From the NCBI GenBank assembly GCA_013399695.1, contig VXAU01004951.1, positions 683,478-747,477 of the forward strand: a stretch of DNA of 64,000 nt. The letters run 5' to 3'. Positions 50,261-63,593 of this stretch are shown here, in pieces. Position 1 is the stretch's first letter, and each line of letters begins with the position of its first letter. Below the pieces are notes generated by a model. It ran no database searches. It saw only the letters and a program-made list of their open reading frames with translations, and was not told where the DNA came from. This stretch comes from Formicarius rufipectus. Taxonomy: Eukaryota > Chordata > Aves > Passeriformes > Formicariidae. The translations under genes were made by a program, and so were the position numbers.

Positions 50261-51569
50261 CAGGGAATTCACTAGCCTGCAGAGTGTTGAAAGTGAATAG
50301 ACAAATTCAGTCATTCTATATAACATACACACATTTGTGGAAAAATACTTTTGCTCTCATAACTTGTATGTATTAGTTTCCCTGCAGTTACGTCAGTTCT
50401 GCATGTCTGAAACATCTACATAATATATTGCAATTACATGGCTTTGTGTGTGTACAGAAGCTGCATTGCTGAGCTGAGAATCTAAGCGTCATGAGTTACT
50501 AGAGCTTATGGTTCACTACAAGTGCAGCAGCATATGTTCTCAAAGAAATAAAACCTGCCTTCCATTGCTGCAGATGTGTCAGACTTTTGAGGCAAAAATA
50601 AGCATCAGTAAATTAGTAATCATGTTGTGTGATGAAAACAAGACATCCTCATTCTTCTGGAAGCACTGAAGCATCAAAACAAAATAACTCATATGTATCC
50701 TTTACTCCACCAAAGGTCCCATTTCACCTTAGGAGTTGTCTGTGTCTTCAGGTAATACACACCTGTGTAGAACAAGTCAATAGCTATAGCGCAATGAGCT
50801 TTGCATTCTATATACATTCTATATAATGCCGGTTCTGTAATGGATTTTAAGTTGCTTATATAGCATTTTATATGTTCCAAGTTTAACTTAGAGCATGTAC
50901 TCACCTCCAGGCAACCTGGTAAGTTAATGTTCTGGATGCTGCTCAGGTATCATGACTCAATGTAGTTGATAGCTACACTGGGAGGGGGAAGCCAACACAA
51001 AGGAAATGGAAGACTTTTCAGTGCAATGGGGGATCTGCAAATCTTGATGAGAAAGGACGAGACAAATTCTCTGCACCCTGGTGACAGGACTAGTTAGAAG
51101 GAAGTCAGTTGACACAGGAAGCTCAGGGAAGATGAGCTGTAGGATTCTTTCTTACAGACAGAAGTCAGGATATGGCTTCATGCAAGCAAGGCCAAGGGCA
51201 AGTCAAAGGACGTAAAAGACTGGTATTCTTGTGGGAAATTTTATTTGCCTTCTGTTGAGCTCAGTTATTAAATGTAGGGCTCTGCACAACTGAAAGTGCA
51301 CCTTGGCTGGTAACAAGCTAGTTTTGATAGCTACTGAAGGGTATGCAGCTTCTAGTGTGGTAGCAGGTGGTACTTCCATTCATATCAGTTTTGTGTGTTG
51401 AATGATGTTAGTGATTAGCTTAATTTTAAAAGGATGCTAATTATGTAATTAAGATAAAAGAACCAGGACTTACTGGTTTGGTTTCAGTTGTAGCTATGGC
51501 CACTATATGAGACTTGGGGAAACCACTGAGCTGCCTCTTGCATAATCAAGGCACAACATTGTGAAGTGT
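50261..51569. other. Unassigned sequence
   Basis: Contains a perfect 11-bp tandem duplication of CATTCTATATA (50804-50814 and 50815-50825). No exon or repeat family is recognised. Confidence 0.45.
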
Positions 51570-51626
51570 AAAAAAAAACACCAACAAAACAAACAAAAAA
51601 ACAAACAAACAAAAATAAAACCCACC
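51570..51626 (+). repeat. A/C-rich tract with (AAAC)n
   Basis: About 57 bases made almost only of A and C, with AAAC units; one of the longer amino-base-only tracts. Confidence 0.85.
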
Positions 51627-53715
51627 TTATTCTTTCCTTCCATCTTTCCACTATCTTGTTACCCTAAAGCTTTGTGAGGCAGGCCTTAGTTTCTTTCTTA
51701 CTGTGGTCACATGACATTACCTAGTGGAATTCAGCTTCTTGAAACATGAGTGTTACAGCACTAGACACTATCTGCAGAAAAACATTGGTTCAGTTGTCAG
51801 ACATTGAGATGATTTGTCTGCACACTGAACATTTCTATGGATTCCAGTGAGGAAGAAGTGGAAAATTCCGATTATTGCATGGGAGAAGGGGGGAAAAAAT
51901 GTATGGAATATCAGGGCACAAAACCCAGACAAGCCATTGTGCCTTTCCAGTTTTCCAGTACTATTTGTTAGATATAAATTTCCAGTGAAATATCATGATA
52001 GTGCTGCCTACCCCTACATGAGATCTTTTATCAATGTGTGGGTTGCAAACACGGGCTTGTACCTTATGCTGCTTCATACTGAGAACATTAAATTCCATTT
52101 GCAACAGAATCAGCTCAAATGTATCAAAAGCATTGCTACCCTGCAGTTCCCTTTGCTCTCCCAGTATTGGACTGTCCTGGGAACCAAAAGTATTCCGTAC
52201 TTTTTTGAGCCAGGATAAGGTTTTCAAGAAGTTGTCTGTGAATGCCTTTTGTGAGGGGACATAAACTGTTCTTTACTCAGTTCCTCTGAGCTGTTGCTAT
52301 TACCTCTCTTTAACATTCCTGACTTGTTTCAGATTCCAAAATTTTAGATATTTAATGCGAAACAGTAAGGGTGAGAGGGAACAGAACTTCAGAGATACCG
52401 AACCCAGTCATTTGTCTTCATCACAAGAGGTGCTCATCCCTCGTTTCCATGGTGATCATGGAACTCTGTGATTTGTTGAAGTTACACCTCCCTCTCAGTT
52501 ACAAGAGAGGAGATGCTAAAGGGGAGGCCAATGTAATTACTAACCTTTCAGCTATCCAGCAGTCCTTGGGCTTATCTGTTTTCATCAAGAGAGGATTGTG
52601 CCTAAAATATAAGGACCTGACAGTTAAGAGAGTTGTGCTTCACGGAAGGTGAGGAAAGCTTGCTTACCTCTAGAAGACACCAAACATGAGGTACAGGTGG
52701 AACATTTAGTACAGCATTAAATGCTGCTGTTGGAAAGGTCTAAACACTGATCCAGCATATACATTCTGTCTCTCACACATAGACACACACAGGTACTCAC
52801 AACAGAGAATCTGGAGTAGCTCCACTCAAATAAGTGGAATTATGCTTCTGTAGAGCAGGATAAAGTGGGGTAAAATTGATCCTTTTTGATGGTAGCTTGC
52901 AGCAATACTGCATTTTCATTTTTCTTCCTATGAGGGTGTTTCTAAAGCAAGCAAATGAGAAGTTAGAGGAGAAATAAGGAAGCTCTGTGAGCTCCAGCAC
53001 TATCTTATCTCAAAAGGGAAATGTGATGGGTCATTCCACTTCAAAACAAGGGCTGGATCTAGAAATTAGCATGAAATTCAGGCACTTGTTTACCATGTAA
53101 GAGGCCAGGTGTGGTCTGTGAGTGAGAGGACTTTCCCTTTGAATGTAAGCAGCAAAGTGAGATATTTGATATTAGTATAATTACCGATAACCATTCGAAA
53201 TAAGCAACAGTACATAGTTTGGGGACTGCAGTCAGCTATGGAAGAAGCGATCACAGCTCTAGGGAAAATTAATTTCCATTTTGTTCCTCAGAGGGTATGA
53301 ATGGTGTTGTGTAATAACTGAAGGGAAATAACTCAAAAGATAGGTTATTATTTATTCTAGCTTACTAGCTTCTTTTCCTTTCCCTTCCTGCTATGTGTCA
53401 AAATAAATAGAAATAGATTAGAACAAAAGGAATTCAATAAATCCTTCAATGGGCAAAAGAACTGAAGGAGGATCCTTGAACTCTCTAGGAGCTTCCAGGT
53501 ACTGTAAGACCTCTGTCTGGAGTTATTTCTGTTCCCTCTTTCCATGATGTGGGGGGAATACTGAATACTCTCCTGAATGACCCCAAGATCTTACTTTCTT
53601 GATAGTATTACCACCTTTTTCTGTTCTCCCTGTCTTTCAAAAGTTGTCATTTGGATACCACAACATTGAGCATTTATATTTTACTTCTGCAATTCCAGAG
53701 TTCTCAAGTAGATGG
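51627..53715. other. Unassigned sequence
   Basis: A 123-codon plus frame (51847-52218) overlaps an 88-codon minus frame. Neither has a domain, and both are probably chance. A CA-rich patch lies at 52772-52792. Confidence 0.4.
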
Positions 53716-54012
53716 GAAAAAACCAAATCCCAAAAAAACCCCAACAAATCCAAAACAAAGACAACCTTATAAATTAATTTGGTATCAAAGATTCAAGTAT
53801 TCACTTTATCTCTCTTAAAAATCCTGTTGCACTTCACCTTTTTAATCTGTATTTTCTATTTAGCTTGAAAACAAATCATGTTTGAGCCAAAGGGGATTTA
53901 CATGGTAATAGTTCACTTCATCAGATATTTTTATTGGGTTTTTTTGCTTGTTTGTTTTTGGGGTTTTTTTGTCTTTTTTGTTGTTGTTGTTTGGTTTTGT
54001 TTGTTTGTTTTT
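53716..54012. repeat. A/C tract and T/G tract in opposite sense
   Basis: An A/C-rich tract at 53716-53766 and a 78-base T/G-rich tract at 53935-54012 are separated by about 170 bp of ordinary sequence. The two are roughly complementary in composition, so they could pair as a long imperfect hairpin, though I do not see base-by-base complementarity. The T/G tract encodes the Lys/Thr/Gln-rich tail of a minus-strand frame that has no other coding sign. Confidence 0.65.
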
Positions 54013-57000
54013 CCCAAGTCTTTTAGAAAAGAAAACTCATAGAATAATGAAGCTTTGTGGAATTCTACAAGACTCAGGAGGGCTTGATGTAGATGAACAG
54101 TGCCAGAAATAAGAAAGTTTTGGAAAGGAACCCCAGCAGTACTGAAGACTGGAAAATCCATGTGAATAATATCCATGGTGTAGCCCTTTTTGGGTCCAAA
54201 GAGGAGCCACTGGCTAAGCAAACTAGTTGGAGTAGAAGCAAGCTTCAGATACCTACAGTAAAGAGTTCAATCACTGTCATTTGGATCTAGATATTTGGTG
54301 TGTGCTATCATCAAAACGAAAAATACATTAACCCAAATCTTGTACTAAAAGCCGTTTTTAATAGGTCCTGCCTTTTTATTTTATATGGTTTATTTCCTCA
54401 GCTCCTTTTATCCCAAGTGACATCCTGGAGTTTTATCCGCTGAGGTAAACCCAAAGACAGTTTTCAGCAGAGTAGCTGAATGTGCTGCAGTGCACACAGC
54501 TTTGCAGGTTCCCAGCCTTTAACAACCACGCTTTTCGTCTAGCAAAGACTGATGCTGGGCCATCTGTGACTGTACAACAGTTTAGAGGTGGCTGTCAGAT
54601 AGTCTGGGTGCACATCCCAAGACTGGCAGCAGAGCACTCCCTACCTCTACCAGGTTGAAGATGGGTCAATGAGTTGTATAAAGGGGGCATGCATAGTGCA
54701 GTCCTAGTTCAACCACTGAGGTTCCCTGTGTGTTACTTGCACATCCCATTTCATCACTTACAAATTACCATTTTTTTCTGTAGATCCTCAACTTGAGTCC
54801 ATTTGAAGATTTTTGAATGTTGCTGGTAGGAACATTCTGGTGAATTCTAAGTTGGCTGCAAAATACCTGTCAGATGTGCTTAGGAGCAGAAGTGCCTTAC
54901 TTGTCAAGTATTAACATCACTGAAACTTTCCCATAATCTTACATGTAAATCATTCCCTCCTTCCTCCTCTCTCTCCCCCACATGCCAGCTTGTCTGTAGA
55001 CTTAGACAGTAACACAGCCACAGGGAAGGACTGCTGCTGGCTTTTTGTTCTGCCACACAATTAATTAGTTAAGAAAGTTATTTTAGCCATGTTATTTCCT
55101 TCCAGTTTCCTGTAACATCATGGTAGTGCACAGGATTGCTAGAAAATCATGCAAATTTTATCCGCCATTCCATAACTATTGTGGCATTGAACCTCTTCAC
55201 CCAGAAGTCATTGCACCAGTCATCAAGTGATCACAGCATTGAAGTGCTTATGTATTGTCCACAGCAATTTTCCTCAAAGTACTGTAGAACCCATAATTAT
55301 TGCAGGGAGAATAACATTTTACCCATTAGACCTGGAAGCACTCAGAAGCATTGTCTATAGCACTGTCAACTTTTACAGGAAAATTGCTAACAGTTCAATT
55401 TAACTTGATACTGATGTAGGTGGGGGACAAAGCAGACAAGGTCGTGGTATCCAGGCTTGGACTTTACAACTATTTCATACAGTTTGTACTGTCTTGGTTT
55501 CAACAAATCTAAGTAAGAATGTCAGGGTGAAATCCCTAGCTCTCTTAAGAGTAGGACACTTGGTTTCCAGTGTATAGTCAGCTGCATTGTATGTGATTGA
55601 CTGGAAATTTTAGAGTAGGCCTAATGAGCTTCTTGCTTATTTGATAAATAAAAACTGACTTGAACTAGATCTGAAAATTAAAAAAATAAAGTTAAAAACC
55701 TGAGGAATACAGGAACTGGATTCGTGGAGGTGATCTATCTCTTCAACCTTTTTTCTTCCCACTTAACTCCTGTGGATTTTTTTTGATTGATAAATTGCCT
55801 GGAACTGGTAGTAAAGTGACAGAGAGTGCAACAGGGGAGGTAGGAAAACAAGGGCTTTGTTTCTGTGTGTGTCCACTTCCAGTTTTACAGAAACAGCATC
55901 TGACTTGTGGAGAAACAAGGCAGGGCCTCTCATTAGTGAGAATTCAGCAACAACTGTTTCATCCCTGTGCAAAACTGAGTTCACCAGAGAGACAGTGCTC
56001 ATCTGCAGGTCCTCACAGGCTGTGGGATGTTGCTCTTAACACTCTTTGTAAATTAGGACTTCACATGTGAGGCTGGAATTTTTGAGAGAACATCCTCTGA
56101 GAAGCACAGCAATGTCACTTGTTTCCTTTAATTTCAAGTATTAGGGACAAGAATTGGAGCAATAGATGATTGCAAGGAAGAATATGTTTTTGTGCCAGGA
56201 TTATGGTGTAACATAATGTTCCAGGCCTGGAAATAACAATTAAGAAGAGGTTAAGATATGAGAAAAATGAAGAAAAGTTACAAACATGAATAAATCCTTG
56301 TGGGTTGTGTTGTCTGGAATGCATAAAACATTTGACTGTGTCTTGGAGGAACAGAGCAGATTCAGAGTGCAGGAAACGTAGACATGGTGCTTTTATTCAT
56401 GGTCTGCAAGTGGATTCAGGAATAGTAGAGTATGGGAGGGGCAAAACCTGGGAGCTTGCAGCTCTGATAGGTATTCTAGACTTGAGAGCATTGGGTTAGC
56501 CAGACTTGCAAAAGAGAAAAAGATTTAAAAGCAGTGTTCTGATTGTTAGAAAAACAGCATATATAATGATACCTTGGCAAACTGTGTTCACTGAGTAGTA
56601 AGGAAAGTTTTTAAAAGTGTGGATAAAAGTCTTCACTAGAGCTAGTATGTTGGTGAATGGCTCTTCAGAACAGCAGTCACCTGCATGCAGGCATGGTAAG
56701 GCTTTGAACAGCAGCTACAGTGTACTGGTAGTCTCTTGTATGTGTCAGCAGTTAAAACTGTGCAAAGAAAATTTGCTCAGCTACATAAGATTTGCAATCT
56801 TTCATTCTCCTAAGTTTAATCTTCTTTCTTCCTGGGGTCTAAGGTACTTCACAGATTTGGTGAGGAAGAAATAGGAATAGGTGCTTCTATAAAGTGTCCT
56901 TTTATTTCCAGTCATGCAAAATTTACATTTAAAGCATCCTGTAGATAAATCTAATTCATCTTCAAGTTCTACAGCAGGCATTTTTTTTAGGTGTCAAGGT

Positions 57001-57327
57001 GACCCTTTGTGTTACATCTGCAAAGTGCATTCCTTGCAGTAAGAGAAAACAGACGGAACTAGTTTGAAGAAGGGGACTAAGACTTTCTGGCTTGGACTGT
57101 GACAATAATAACCTCTCTACCCACTGTGGAGCACTCCTCGTGCTTCAGGGGAGGTGTAGTCTTCGGTACTTCAGGGGGTTTCCTGTAAGGCAGGTCAAGG
57201 CTTTCACAGAAGCAGAGCATTACGAGATTGTGAGAGTACTTGGCTCTTGAAAGTCCACCCTGTAGTTCAGAGGATGATCAAGTTGCTTTTTGCTATTCTG
57301 ACAAAAGTTTGTTAAACTTCTTTTTCC
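54013..57327. other. Unassigned sequence
   Basis: No exon, RNA gene or repeat family is recognised. Overlapping frames at 55763-56070 on both strands are short and without domains. Confidence 0.45.
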
Positions 57328-57346
57328 AAAAAAAAAAAAAAAAAAA
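57328..57346 (+). repeat. Poly(A) run of 19
   Basis: The longest pure homopolymer in the window, followed by 'ccaaacc'. No retrocopy body or poly(A) signal is recognised upstream. Confidence 0.9.
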
Positions 57347-59814
57347 CCAAACCTCCTGGCAGAGAGATTGCAAAACTGCCTGAGGTAGTGAACTAGTTCT
57401 TACTCTTACAAATTTCTTTTGAACATCTAATCTTCTTCTGTTCAGTTGCAAATTAAATTAATTACGTCCTGTTCTATCCTCAGCTGACATGGAGAACAAT
57501 TGATCACCGTTGTCTTTGCTGCATTTAACATAATGAGAGACTGTTATCATGTCATACCTCAGGTTTTCCTAGACTAAATAAGTCATTCTTGACTTTTTCT
57601 TTTCTCTCCTTTTTTTTTTTTTTCTTCTCCCTTCTCTATTCTTATGTCACATTTCTTAAAATTCATAGTTTTCTTAGTGCTGTGTTCATGACTTGTGTTC
57701 AGTCAAGTCTTCAGGTGCAGATCCCAGTACTGGACAGTGATGTTTGGAGATTTGGGTACAGTTGTGGTGGGATGCTAGGGGTGATATGTTTTCAAAGACA
57801 CAAAATGCCAATAAAAACTAAATGGCAGTTTTTGTCTCCTTTAACTCATTTGGTATAGCACGCTGACAGTAGAGGGTTTAGACTCACATCTTAGTATGTA
57901 GTTTGCTTCCCTGTATAAGCTGGACAGCTTGTTTCTCATTTATTTATAAATAAAAACAAACCCACAATATTGCTGTGTGGTTTAGGCAGACCAGCAGCCA
58001 AGTTTCTTCTCAGAAGTGAGTGTTTATTAATGGAGAGTGGGGGAACTGAATCTTTTTTTGCCCTCATGGAAGGATCAGTAACACATGGGCAGAAGATTGG
58101 GAAGGAAATAAGTAGAATAATCTTTCCAGTCTCTATCAAACTAGTTGATAAAGCCAAATGCCAGCAGAAATGACTATCAGTCACTGAAGAGTTGTGTCAT
58201 GTCACAGACTGCACAGATAGCGATGCCATTAATTCTAGTGGGTGTCCTTCACAGATCCTCATTTACTTGGCTAGCTGCAAATGGAGCATCCAAAAAAACC
58301 AGTGCCTTCTCCTGAAATGTGTCCATTCAAATGTTCATGTTTCAGCAGGAACTATGAGCGCTTACCCACCAGAGTGTTTTGAGCAGCCCTAGTTGAAGAA
58401 TCCATCATGAATGTATAAAACAAACTTTACGCTCCTTTCTCTCTGGGAATTGTTTATGAACAATGTGGGATCTTCTTGAATTATTCAGTATTGACAACCA
58501 TTTGTCAAATAATTTATATGAATAATTCTTCACTTGAAGCTTGTCCACAATCTGTTTATTGTGAATATTTGAACTGATTAGCTGTGATTGCACATATTGG
58601 TTACCTAGGGCAGTGCTAGTCCCTGATGGGATGAGCCTAAGCCTTTGAAGCACATTTCTATAGTGAATTCTAATGATTAAAAATTTGAAATTCACTCTTC
58701 ACAAATAATCTCCAATGGCCACTAAAATTTGCTGTTTCTGTGAACATTTCTGCCAGCAAATTCATTCGCTAGAATAATTGCACAAAAAGAACACAAAAGG
58801 GAGAGCAAAACAAGACAGAGCGATTTGTTTTCAAATCAGAATGAATATTGCTGAAATACTCTACTCTTCCCCAGTCCTTTGAGACTTGGCTGCATAAGAA
58901 TATGTTGTGGTCTTGATAGGCCTTTTGGTTTCTGAGGTTTTAATAACTCCTGTCTTTGGCACAGATGGTCTTATGGATGCAATGTTATTATGTCCATGTT
59001 CCCTCCCCACTCTGATTCATTTCATATTAAGCAGATAAGATAGAAATTGTGGAATTCATATACTGCTTAAATAGTTTATAACCAGAGAAAAACAGAGAGT
59101 TAAATACAGAATGAATGGATATAATTACCCTACGTTAGTTGTGCCTGATTATTCCACGGTGCTTTAAGACTCTTTGGTAAAACAGACAGAGCAGATACTT
59201 GGATTCCAGGGACTCCATGGGTTTTGATTTTATTGCTCTTGGTTTCTTTTATGTGTCTGCACAGGGAGAGCAGGTGAGCCTTTAACTTCCTTGAGAAGCA
59301 GAAGCCTGTTTTGGTGTTGGGTGATTAGCTTTGGAAATCATGTTTAAGTAGATGCTTGGTTGTAAATTTACCATCCTTCTGTCAGCTTTTGTTCTCTTTT
59401 GTTTGGTCTCTTTCCTTCTTTTTCTCTTTTCCCCACTCACTCAGGACATAAAATTTAATGATGAGATTTCATGCTCAGTCAAGTTTTTGAAAGCCACTTA
59501 TGTGAAGCATCAATCAGATTATATACCTGCCCTGGCTGGGTGGCTGCTTTTCCCTCCCTACAAGGGGCTGATGGTCAAAAATGCATAATGGACTACTATT
59601 GACAGCTTATCAGACTATCACCTCTCTCTCCCTTCCTGCCTCAAAAACCTCTGCAAGTGATGGTTTTGTCTGTCACCATGGAAATTGTTATTGCCTGACA
59701 TTGCTCTAGAAAGTATAATTGTGTTTCCCTTGCTTCTTAACACATCCACTGATACATTATAGCTAGCTACATTACCAGCCTTTACAGCAGAGGCCTGGTA
59801 AATTGGAAAATATC
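57347..59814. other. Unassigned sequence
   Basis: A T14 run lies at 57610-57623. 59395-59445 is a pyrimidine stretch ending in CAG, which looks like a splice acceptor followed by an open frame to 59588, but no protein is recognised. No other feature is supported. Confidence 0.4.
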
Positions 59815-59851
59815 TTTTTTTTTAATTTTTTTTCCTTTTTTTTTTTTTTTT
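59815..59851 (+). repeat. T-rich tract
   Basis: A 37-base stretch of T interrupted by AA and CC, with a final run of 15 T or more. Simple low-complexity sequence. Confidence 0.85.
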
Positions 59852-62129
59852 CCATTCTGTACTTCTATCACTGACCTAGCACCAGATCTCTTGTTTCTCT
59901 ATACGTTTTTACCACTCTTCAGGTAAAGAATCTCATTTCCTTTAGTCTTACTGAATGGCCTCTGGTACTCTGGAGAAATGCAGGGGAATATTCCTACAAA
60001 CAGTAAAAATAATTCAGTCATGCCAGAAGTGTTGTTGATAAAGGACAGAGTCTAACAGCTTCCAGTTCATGTTAGGTAAATCTAGTTCCTAAATTATATT
60101 TAAAAAATGTTTGGAAGCTGCTAAAGATTTGCTTGTGTAAGGACTTAAAGCATCAAGGTTTTTGCTGTTCTAGCAGCATGACCTGCAGAAAATGTCTCTG
60201 TTCTTTCCATGCATTTTCTTCCTGCAGTGGACTTCAGTGCTAATGCATCCTGTTTTCAATTGACAGAAAGCAAAAGGCCGTGTTTGTGTCCATGCTTGTG
60301 AAATGCCTGGGAATAAGCTCTAGATAGAGTTGAAGTCATTTATATAGCACACTGTATTGCCCATCTTTGATAAAGGGATCTTGCCTCACAAGTACATCTG
60401 ATGCACTGCAGTGTAAAGTTTCACAGCTATTTGAATTGCCAATAACTGCTGGAGAGCATGTGGTATTGTGGCACTCACCTCTTGCCACACAGCTGGCCGT
60501 TGCCAGCAGAGAGGAAGGATAGACAATGAGAGACTGTGACTACTTTTGCTGAAGTTCATCTTTGTAATCTTCATGCCCCAGAAATAACACCTTGTAAGTA
60601 TAATCAGCTATGGATCTCTGAGGTCAGCCTTACCTACTGCACTGTGCTGCTTTGCTCATTACAGTGTGTTGAATATTGGCATGTGGTCGACTTCTTCTGT
60701 CCACTCCATTTCCAGTGCAGCATCATTATTTGTCAGTTGCTGCCTACTCAACTGCTGTTTGAATGACCTTTCTAAATGTAAAAAGAATAATACACAAATA
60801 TTTTCCGCTAAGTAAGAAAGTGCAGATATTAGCTAGAAGAAGTTTCCTTACACAGCTCAAAAGTAGAACACAGCAGTAATCTCAAAACACATCTTGACTT
60901 CTGCTAACAATATAGAACAGGAAATAAAGAAAAAATAATTGTTGCCATTTCAAATCATGGAGAAATTTCAGAATGGGAAAAACCTAATTATTGATATTTA
61001 AGTCTGGTAAGGACTTACGGCAAATAACCACAACTCTTGCAAAAACTATCACCATTTATTAGTTCTGTAGCTGATATAAGCAAACCGTCGGAAGTATCAG
61101 ATGTTCTGTTGGACCAACATTTGATGATTTTGAAGATGAATTTTGTTCTACTAAATAATGAATGTTCTCTTTGATGGATGAATTTAGATTTTTCTCTATT
61201 TTATTTTGATCTTCAAGGCAAATACAGCTTATTTTATTTGTAATCTGTTATATCCTTGAAGTGTCACTAATCTGTAGGGTCTGCTCTAAATGAATTACTG
61301 ATGTCTTAAATTGCCTGGGCCTCTGCTTTGCTGCTTAAATGAGTTGCACAGTAGAATTAAGCTTATTAAGGCTTCTCACTCCAGAAAGAGAATATGAAAA
61401 AAGGCCCGTTTTTGCATTGGTTGTCACCTGAAAAATTATTGTATGACTGACTAATAACTGGGCCACAAGCTCCCCTCTACGTTTGTGCTGAGACTGAGTT
61501 CTGCAGCACTTTTCCAGGAATAAGCAGTAGCCCTTGCTCTGTGAGCACTGCATCACACCCATAATTTATTTTCAGATTCGTTAGCACCATCAGAACAGTC
61601 ACCTGTTCTTCCCACACAGCTTCGTGCAAGCCTGTACTGTATCCTGTAACGCATCCTTGGCTGTGCAAATACAGTCCCTCTAACAAACTTATGTTTTACA
61701 CAAGGTAGAACAAAATGAAACTTCCAACCCACGTAATATACATCTTGTGCCATGAAACTCTTGTGTGGAGGTTTTTTTCCCTACTTCAGTTCCTGAAATC
61801 AGAAACTGTTTTATTCATCAGAGATTTCAGTGTAATTCTCAGCTAATCCCATGTCCTCAACCGCCAACTTGGCTTTGCCTTTCACAGCATTGTGTAATGG
61901 GCCTATATTTAATGAGTTGATGAGCTGTTTTCAGAGATCAAATACTCTCTTCAGTACACATGTACCTTCATCTACTAAAGCAAATTCTGTTGGCTTTGAG
62001 AAAAGAAGGGTTGACAGTGCAGAGGAAAAAAAAGACTGATGAAAGGAGAGGTGGTGTGATTGCTGAGCATTCAGATTTGGGAGGCAAGAAGGGCTAGTAT
62101 TTAATTTCTCTGGTGTTCTGTGTATCCAT
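59852..62129. other. Unassigned sequence
   Basis: No exon, RNA gene or repeat family is recognised. 61790-61940 is complex and might be conserved, with little beyond texture to support it. Confidence 0.4.
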
Positions 62130-62340
62130 CACCCAGACAGAATCCCTGTTAGTGGGTATCTAATTCTTCAGTCACTGGCCAAAGATAATTAATTTGTAAA
62201 TATATTTCATATTCTAAGTGACGGCCCTTTCCAAGAGAGGAGCTGATAGAAAGAGCAAAGAGGTTAAGGTGTCATGTAACGCCACATTTATCCCAGGTTA
62301 TTGATGTGACGTCAACTAGTTCCATCTCCCCCACAAACAG
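62130..62340. other. Candidate conserved non-coding element with CRE
   Basis: A mixed segment with 'aaagataattaatttgtaaa' (62182), retained CpGs ('aagtgacggccctttcc', 'gtaacgccacatttatccc') and a perfect CRE palindrome at 62307-62314. No reading frame crosses it. The texture suggests a regulatory element; this is not proven. Confidence 0.3.
62307..62314. promoter_or_regulatory. CRE palindrome TGACGTCA
   Basis: The full consensus site for CREB/ATF bZIP dimers. Its central CpG makes chance occurrence less likely in CpG-depleted vertebrate DNA, but one such 8-mer in 64 kb is not decisive. Function would depend on the surrounding segment being accessible. Confidence 0.4.
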
Positions 62341-62949
62341 CCCTTCATAACATTGAAATACTCTGATTGAAGTGAGAAGGGAAGCATTACTCCTACTATT
62401 CTGCTCCTGATTGCTTCACCTTTTATAAGGAGAGTCCATCCAGAGCTGCGTTTGTCTAGACTTGCCCTTTTTTTTCCATGTCATTGATTTTTCCTCCAGT
62501 GGTCCTATCTACCTTCCACCTTGTACTGCTCTATCTGTTGGGTTCCTAATCACATCAAAGGGATTTTCTGGTTGTGACTGGAAAGTAATGCCTTGACAGG
62601 CACAGGGCATGTGAATGTGTGCTTCTGAGATGGCAAAAGTTTCATAGAGAGACTCTGAGAAACTTGAGAACTAGGCTTACAGTAATGTCATGAAGTTCAG
62701 CAAGCAAAACTTCTGCATCTGAGGCAGAGTAATCCACAGTCAGTGCAGGTCAGGAACTGTCTCTTTGAGTAGAAGCCCATTGGGGAAGGATCTGGGGATT
62801 AAGATACTAAACACAAAGCTGAGCATTAGCCAGCAGAATAAGATAATCATCTTCTTGTAGCCCAATGCAAGAAGTGTAGCTAACAGGCCAATGGATAGTC
62901 TTGTTTTCCTCTGTGCAGCCATGTTGAGGCTGCACGAAGGTGTTCAGAA
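62341..62949. other. Unassigned sequence
   Basis: No exon or repeat family is recognised. The last part may be a more decayed 5' extension of the adjoining CR1. Confidence 0.4.
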
Positions 62950-63110
62950 ACCAAGCATGGATGATGATGAAAAATTGAGGGAATTCTATTCATTTAGTCT
63001 GGTGAAAAGAAGGCAGTAGAGTGAGCAATTAGTAACCATCATCTGCTTTTTGAATGACAAAGACAGCAGAGCCAAGGTCTTCTCAGCAATGGCAAATGAT
63101 AAAGCAAGGC
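62950..63110 (+). mobile_element. CR1 LINE, left part, split by LTR insertion
   Basis: 'gaaaaattgagggaattcta', 'ttcatttagtctggtgaaaa', 'gaaggca' and 'agccaaggtcttctcagcaa' follow the avian CR1 sense strand (gctgagggagctgg / ttcagcctggagaagag / gaaggct / gccaggctcttttcag). At 63110 this similarity stops at the LTR and resumes after it, so this is the left half of one interrupted CR1 copy. It is 5'-truncated and non-coding. The left border is uncertain by some tens of bases. Confidence 0.75.
63106..63110 (+). repeat. Target-site duplication, left copy
   Basis: AAGGC immediately before the LTR, matching AAGAC at 63722-63726 at four of five bases. Five-base duplications are what ERVL-type integrases usually make. 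Confidence 0.6.
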
Positions 63111-63376
63111 TATCCTGGGTTTGGCTGGGATGCAGTTGATTTTCTTCCTAGCAGCTGGTAGAGTGCTGTGTTTTGGATTTAGTATGAGAATAATGTTGAT
63201 AATACACTGATGTTTTAGTTGTTGCTGAGTGCTGTTTACTCAAAATGCGGGATTTTTTTCAGCTTTCCATGCTCTTGTCAGTGGCCATGCATAAATGCAT
63301 AAGAAACTGAGGGGACACACCAGTGACTCAAACTGGTCAAAGGGATGTTCCATGCCATAGAACATCATAGTCAGCA

Positions 63377-63382
63377 TATAAA
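63377..63382 (+). promoter_or_regulatory. LTR TATA box
   Basis: TATAAA within 'agcatataaactg', in the middle of the LTR and about 212 bp upstream of the ATTAAA signal, as expected for the U3 promoter. Activity today is unknown. Confidence 0.65.
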
Positions 63383-63593
63383 CTGTGGGGAGTTGGCTGG
63401 GAGGGGTCGATCACTGCTTGGGAATGGGCTGGGCATCAGTCAGTGGGTGGTGTGTTGTGCTTCATGTTTCTCTTGGGATTAATTTCTCTTCCTCTCCTCG
63501 CCTCTCCCCCCACCCCCCCACCTTCTTCTCATCACAGTTTCTATTATTGTTAGTATTATTAATTTTAATACTGTATTTTATTTTGTTTAAATT

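Noticed and set aside
51847..52218. 123-codon plus-strand frame
   Set aside because: No recognisable domain, overlapped by an 88-codon minus frame, and no splice or poly(A) context.
59395..59588. Pyrimidine tract plus CAG followed by an open frame, like a 3' splice site and exon
   Set aside because: The frame shows no recognisable protein and ends in a stop without a donor. Pyrimidine-rich stretches ending in CAG are common here by chance.
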